A stretch of 64,000 bases of DNA, from the NCBI GenBank assembly GCA_030674185.1, contig JAPXFY010000015.1, forward strand, positions 28,890,685-28,954,684, read 5' to 3'. The notes below the pieces were generated by a model that made no database searches, was not told the DNA's origin, and worked only from the letters and a program-made list of their open reading frames with translations. The translations under genes and the position numbers were made by a program. Shown here piece by piece: positions 1 through 64,000 of this stretch (its first letter is position 1; every line of letters starts with the position of its first letter). This DNA is from Monoplex corrugatus. Taxonomy: Eukaryota > Mollusca > Gastropoda > Littorinimorpha > Ranellidae.

Positions 1-290
1 GAATATTTAAAGTAGACACATCAAGCTTTCTGATTGGTGTGTGTTGAGATTCCTTACTGTTAATGTGGAGATAGGAAAATTCCACTGATGACGCGGATGG
101 GAATCTCCATCCTGGGGCACTTTTTAGACCATAGGCGCAGGACGGAAATTTCCGTCTGTTGGCACTCTATAGGTTAACCTGAATTTCATTTTTGACGTGG
201 TGTCAGCCCTGATATGGCTGTAGTAGTTGGCTGGGCTGTAAGCAATATGAAGATGAACATGAACTTCTTCATAGTGCCTTTTCCCCACAT
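1..290. other. Unassigned intronic sequence
   Basis: AT-rich non-coding sequence of the POLRMT intron upstream of exon a. I see no exon, repeat unit or RNA gene in it. Confidence 0.4.
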
Positions 291-302
291 TGTCCATTGC
301 CC

Positions 303-704
303 ATTCTACAATTGGACAGTCAACAAGCAAAGCCAGAACAAGATTGAGGCAGCCGAGATGTGGTTTCTCAGAAGAATGTTGAGAGTTCCATGGACAGCAA
401 AGAAAACAAATGAGACAGTCTTGATGGAGGCAGACACAAGTAGATCACTCATAAGGAAGGTTAGGAAAAGACAGGCAACACTTATAGGCCATTTTATGAG
501 GAAGGGGGATTTGGAGCACCTGGTCACAACGGGAAAGCTGGGGGAAAGAGAGCACCAGGTAGACCCAGGGAGAAAGCGCTGGACGGACTTGCGGGGTGGC
601 TGGGGACGAGAAGGGTGGGGGAGATGCTGGGGGCAACGAGAGATAGAGACAGATGGAAGTCCATGATCGCCAATGCCAGGTGGCAGGGCACCTGATGATG
701 ATGA
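303..704 (+). mobile_element. LINE family A, copy A1 (5'-truncated)
   Basis: 402-bp 3' end of an RTE-like LINE. The decayed reading frame shows WTVNKQSQNKIEAAEMWFLR, RMLRVPWTAKKTNETVL and IGHFMRKGDLEHLVTTGKL, the C-terminus shared by all family A copies. The 3' end is (TGA)n with no poly(A). It is flanked by a perfect 12-bp duplication, tgtccattgccc, at 291-302 and 705-716. That marks target-primed reverse transcription and fixes both borders. The last part of the frame is shifted relative to the other copies. Confidence 0.85.
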
Positions 705-716
705 TGTCCATTGCCC

Positions 717-1934
717 TTGTTGGCCTTGGTAGACTGCCTGTGGATTCTTTTGGCATCCTCTTTCTTAATCTCTTGTATTACCATGTTTCTCTGTGTTTTT
801 CCCTTGTCCTTTGACCACCATTCCATTTTTGTTGATCTCAATCCTTGCCCTCTTGTATGTGATTGTTATTTCACTGACCTTGAGGCTTTTCTTTGCTATG
901 TCGACTTGCCATTTTCTGCCAGTTTTCAACTTGGGCTGGATTGGTCTCACAATCATTTCCCAAGCTACAAGAAAATCTCTTTTCTACCTTTTGCTTCTCA
1001 GTGATGGATTTTATGGGAAAGTCTCAGTGAAACTTGGTGGGGCACTAAGCAGTTTCATATCGTATTTGTTGATTTTGACCTCCATCAATTTCATATGCTA
1101 GTGCGGATATCATATATCAGTAGAATGCAGAGGAATTATGAATTGCAAGACCAGACTTTGTATTTGCCAAGGAGACCATACTGGTCTGTTACTTGTAGGC
1201 TTTGTTCTGTTGGTTGGCTCCGTTACCCCCTTTTGTATTGTCACATTGTCCTTTTTAATGTGATTAAGAACAAAGCATTGATTATTGATGATACAGTATG
1301 TTGTGGACATATTTTCAGTTGTATGAATATGGCTCATTAGTTGGGTCGTAATATCAGAAGTATCATAATATTTCAGTTATTTTATTTTTGGTGTGTATTG
1401 ATATATTTTAGTCAAATCTGAACCCAGTCTGTAAAAGATATTGTGGCCTTTTCATTGGAAGGTGTCATAAATTTTCAGTTAGTTGATTTCTTGAGGCCAT
1501 TTGTTGTCACCATTTGTTGGTTTGTTGTTATATTTGTCATATACTTGTTTTATCATTGTAATGTGTTTGTTATTCATATATATTCAGATATGTATGGAAA
1601 GATGCGCACTTCACAAATTTGTGGTCATCATGGCCTCACTTGATAGATGCCAACATTGAATCTGTACATGTGCAGTTACATTTTCAAACTACAAACAAAA
1701 TCTGTGGTTCCAGGCCTTCTGTAGGTCTGTGTGTGATGAGCCTTGGGTTACTTGCTATGAGACAGAGTAGCCAGTGTGCCAGAGAAGAAGTCACATATCT
1801 ATTTCTACATATCTGCTTATCATGTACATATTTTTTTTTCATTTTATGAGCAAATATATATTAAGTACATAAGTTATTCTCAGTGGAGTACGTGGCTCAG
1901 TTTTGATAATGCGTGGCTCAATTTTAATTAATAT
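717..1934. other. Unassigned intronic sequence
   Basis: No exon recognised. The minus strand of about 765-1090 has a lysine-rich open stretch (for example QPKLKTGRKWQVDIAKK) that could be a decayed LINE interdomain region, but I could not place it in a family. The remainder is AT-rich. Confidence 0.3.
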
Positions 1935-2135
1935 GAAATCTGAATCAAAGCGACTGCCAGCGTTCAAGCAAACTGGAACCGAAAATACACAAAAATAGAA
2001 TCTGAACATGTATTTAGTATAACAAAACATGCCAGTTGCAAATTTTTGATGTAAACTTTATGCCTATTCTGATTTGTTGAATTAAAGATATGCATTCTGA
2101 TTCTATTTTTGTGTATTTCTGTTTCAGTTTTAAGT
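1935..2135. mobile_element. Penelope-like 3' end, inverted pair (P1)
   Basis: Left arm has gaaccgaaaatacacaaa and tagaatctgaaca; right arm has gcattctgattctatttt and gtgtatttctgtttc, the same sequence reversed and complemented around a short spacer. The arms match the terminal part of the Penelope-like element at 58893-59410. It ends about 45 bp before the acceptor of exon a. Confidence 0.5.
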
Positions 2136-2180
2136 GTGTTAATATGGTATATAACACAGGCTCAAGTTTGTTATTTTCAG

Positions 2181-61871
<59,691 letters not shown>

Positions 61872-62640
61872 GTAAGTCATGTTGAGCATATGGAACTAGT
61901 AAAATGTGTGATGAGCAAACACTGGGGGTTTGTCAAAAAATGTCTGCTTGATGGAAGCCTTCTATACTATGGTGACCATGATTTGGAGAAGGAGACCATC
62001 ACACATACTGTGTACCCCTAAGGAAACACTCCACTGTACAGCAGGATATTGTCAAGCTTCCTTTTTCTTTGCCACATGGTTTTGCACTAATGATTAATTC
62101 CTCTTTAGTACTGAAATAATAGTTTATGCTGGCAGATTTCCTGAGCTGTGCAAAATTCAAATGCTGGCATTGTCTGACATAAGTGAGTAACAGACAAACG
62201 GCAGTGAAACAACCAAAGCTAGCTTTGTAGAAAATAACACACAACCACCCATATCCACACTTACACACGCATGCATGCACATATGCACACACACATGCAC
62301 ATGCATGCATACACACACGCACACATGCATGCAGAGTCTTCCCTTTCTTGGAATGGGTGGGTAGCACCAGTTCATTATTGACACTCTGTGGTGCCTCTTT
62401 GTTACCCTCAAATGCTACTATCTATGTCATATGATGTTGGCAGAATGGAATGTGTATTTGAAACACACTGTTTGTGATCATGTGGAAACTTTTCATTGTT
62501 ATTTCTGGAAAATCATCTGCAAGTATACTTGCAATGTGTACTGGCTTGATAGATCATATGCTGTGAGCATACTCACAGAGTGTGAGTAAACTGTGTGTTG
62601 CAAAAACGTTCAGATGGGCAGCCAACAGGCCAGTTTTATT
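61872..62640. other. Intron right of exon j
   Basis: Contains a (CA)n/(TGCA)n region at 62238-62335 and nothing else recognised. No DFRGR-type POLRMT exon seen. Confidence 0.4.
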
Positions 62641-62785
62641 TTGCCGGCTGGGATTGAATATGAGACATCAGATCTGGAGTCCACAGAGCCAGCCAGTCTG
62701 CTAACTCTGTGCATGGGGGTTGAACCCATGATCTGTGCATTATTGGCATAATGCTGTAACCAGCTGAGGTAATGGGCCATGCTAA
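62641..62785 (-). mobile_element. tRNA-like repeat (possible SINE head or tRNA pseudogenes)
   Basis: The minus strand from about 62778 reads ggcccattacctcagctgg, then ttatgccaataatgcac and a perfect 5-bp T arm (atggg/cccat) around ttcaacc; overall like tRNA-Ile(AAT), but the acceptor and anticodon stems do not pair. It is followed by a second stretch with gactccagatctga, resembling the anticodon arm of tRNA-Trp. Neither is a functional tRNA. Confidence 0.4.
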
Positions 62786-63250
62786 AAACTGTGGATTATA
62801 ACACACTGTATGTCACATTTATCATTCTGTTCTGTTTTGTTGAGTTTAAAATCCTACCACTTTCGGAGTATATGAGGACTAGCTAAAAGAATGTTGCTCA
62901 AAGAAGCCTCAAAACATTTTGGTTGCACTGTGAGATACCGATGCTATTCAGATTCTCTTGACCACATTTATGAAGAGGCAGGTCAGACTAATAGCATTGA
63001 TGATGACCACTATTTCACCATTGAAATCTTAAAAAGTCACTATTTTGCAGTAGATGATATTTACATTTTTGATTTTTTTAAAAGAACATTTGCAGTTTGA
63101 TTGGTAGTTACTGCTGGTGACAGGACGGTTAACCCCTTGGCTAACATATGCACATGTAGCTGGGATTTACATTTTTTTCTGATATTGTGCATGTCATGTA
63201 CATTGCATTGAAGGGAAATAGTTGTATGCTCTTTCCCAGAATAAGAAAGA
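62786..63250. other. Intronic sequence without recognised features
   Basis: The + strand open stretch 62891-63100 (69 codons, includes CYSDSLDHIYEEAGQ) matches no family I know. TTAACCCCTTGGC at 63130 resembles the left end of repeat R. Confidence 0.3.
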
Positions 63251-63465
63251 GGTGGACTTCATGTCACCATAAGTGGGCTTCATGTTAACACAAGGGGTTG
63301 GACTTCATGTTACTGTAAATGGACTTTATGTTAACATAAGCGGTTGGACCTCATGTTACTGTAATTGGACTTCATGTTAACCATAATGTTACTGTAAGTG
63401 GACTTCATGTTATCATAAGGGGTTGGACCTCATGTTACTTATGTGGACTTCATGTTACCGTAAGT
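63251..63465. repeat. ~23-bp degenerate tandem repeat
   Basis: About nine units of the form tggacttcatgttaccataag with variants; the higher-order period is often 46 bp. Confidence 0.8.
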
Positions 63466-63719
63466 GCTCTATTATATATTGGAAAGCTGCCAAGACATTT
63501 TGAGATAACAGAAGATAAACATTGCATGTAGGTGAATTGTGTTCAGATATTGCACATGGATTAAATCATTGATAGGGAATGATCAGTGGCCAGTCATTGT
63601 GAAATAGTGGTTAGGACAACAAGCTACTGACTGGAAGGTTGTACGTTAAAATCTCTGTCCTGCCAGTGTCTTTGAGTTGAGCAGGAATATTGTACCTCTT
63701 TGAACCCTTCCTGTTTTTC

Positions 63720-64000
63720 TGTGGTTCAGGTCAGGGTCAAATGGTCAAGTTCTCCCAGGGCACTTTCATTAGTTCTTCTATCTGTCCATTTGACACATGG
63801 TAGTTTCCAATAAAACCACATCTCTGCTGCCTCAATTCTTCTGGAATCAGTTTTTCTCAGAATCCAGGCTTCGCAGCCATAAATCATGTCTAACTCCGCT
63901 GTGGATGTTGAAAAATTTTCGTTTTGACTGTTCCATCTAATTCTAGCCATTTGGTCTTTATATAATAGGCAGTTATTGAAATGAGATGTTTAGGAAAGCT
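63720..64000 (-). mobile_element. LINE family C, copy C3 (runs off the window)
   Basis: The minus strand reads IYGCEAWILRKTDSRRIEAA, EMWFYWKLPCVKWTDRRTNE and SALGELDHL, matching the C-terminal region of C1 and C2. It continues beyond base 64000. Confidence 0.75.

Overview
The window is intron-rich animal nuclear DNA, most likely from a mollusc (probably a gastropod). I infer this from canonical GT-AG introns of several kilobases, long (CA)n/(TG)n microsatellites, and a mobile-element mixture that is common in mollusc genomes: RTE-like and L2/CR1-like LINEs, DIRS tyrosine-recombinase elements, Penelope-like elements, and piggyBac- and hAT-like elements. No prokaryotic or organellar features were seen.

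The one host gene I can support runs along the + strand through almost the whole window. Ten exons (2181-2254, 8385-8516, 14290-14406, 18842-18883, 23458-23537, 30653-30719, 49673-49808, 50337-50473, 59763-59863, 61751-61871) have matching phases, GT-AG borders and one open reading frame of 335 codons. The product resembles animal mitochondrial RNA polymerase (POLRMT) from the N-terminal domain to just before the conserved start of the catalytic core. The 5' exons and the polymerase-core exons must lie outside the window. Only about 1.0 kb of the roughly 60 kb locus is coding; intron 6 alone is about 19 kb.

Everything else is intron content. LINE family A (RTE-like, ends in (TGA)n) is at 303-704, 4578-6312, 12692-13303, 27553-29994, 41525-43974, 47001-49542, 56768-58419 and 58541-58890. 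LINE family E (RTE) has one essentially full-length 3.3 kb copy (32042-35341) and one truncated copy (19122-20027). LINE family C is at 24420-24880, 27493-30262, 31690-36430 and 63720-64000. L2/CR1-like copies are at 6662-7945, 10830-12195, 13616-14048, 16638-17778 and 52525-54600. A third LINE type with a C-terminal zinc knuckle is at 9225-9560, 20985-22830 and 39944-40200. DIRS remnants are at 10040-10560 and 40225-44221, and Penelope-like pieces at 1935-2135, 17990-18330, 58893-59410 and 60775-60900. DNA transposons and MITEs are at 22341-22662, 24898-25416, 37180-37740 and 38903-39939.

Several insertions are nested and keep target-site duplications, so their relative order can be read. 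Family E went into family C, family A went into family C and into the DIRS recombinase, and TTAA-type elements went into the zinc-knuckle LINEs. The observations most worth a second look are two minisatellites that abut POLRMT splice sites (one duplicates the 3' splice site about ten times), a LINE with a textbook 5' inversion, patchwork or templated insertions inside LINE copies, and an L2-like family whose 3' UTR carries its own (TG)n tract and appears to seed long microsatellites. I found no operon-like or defence-like gene system.
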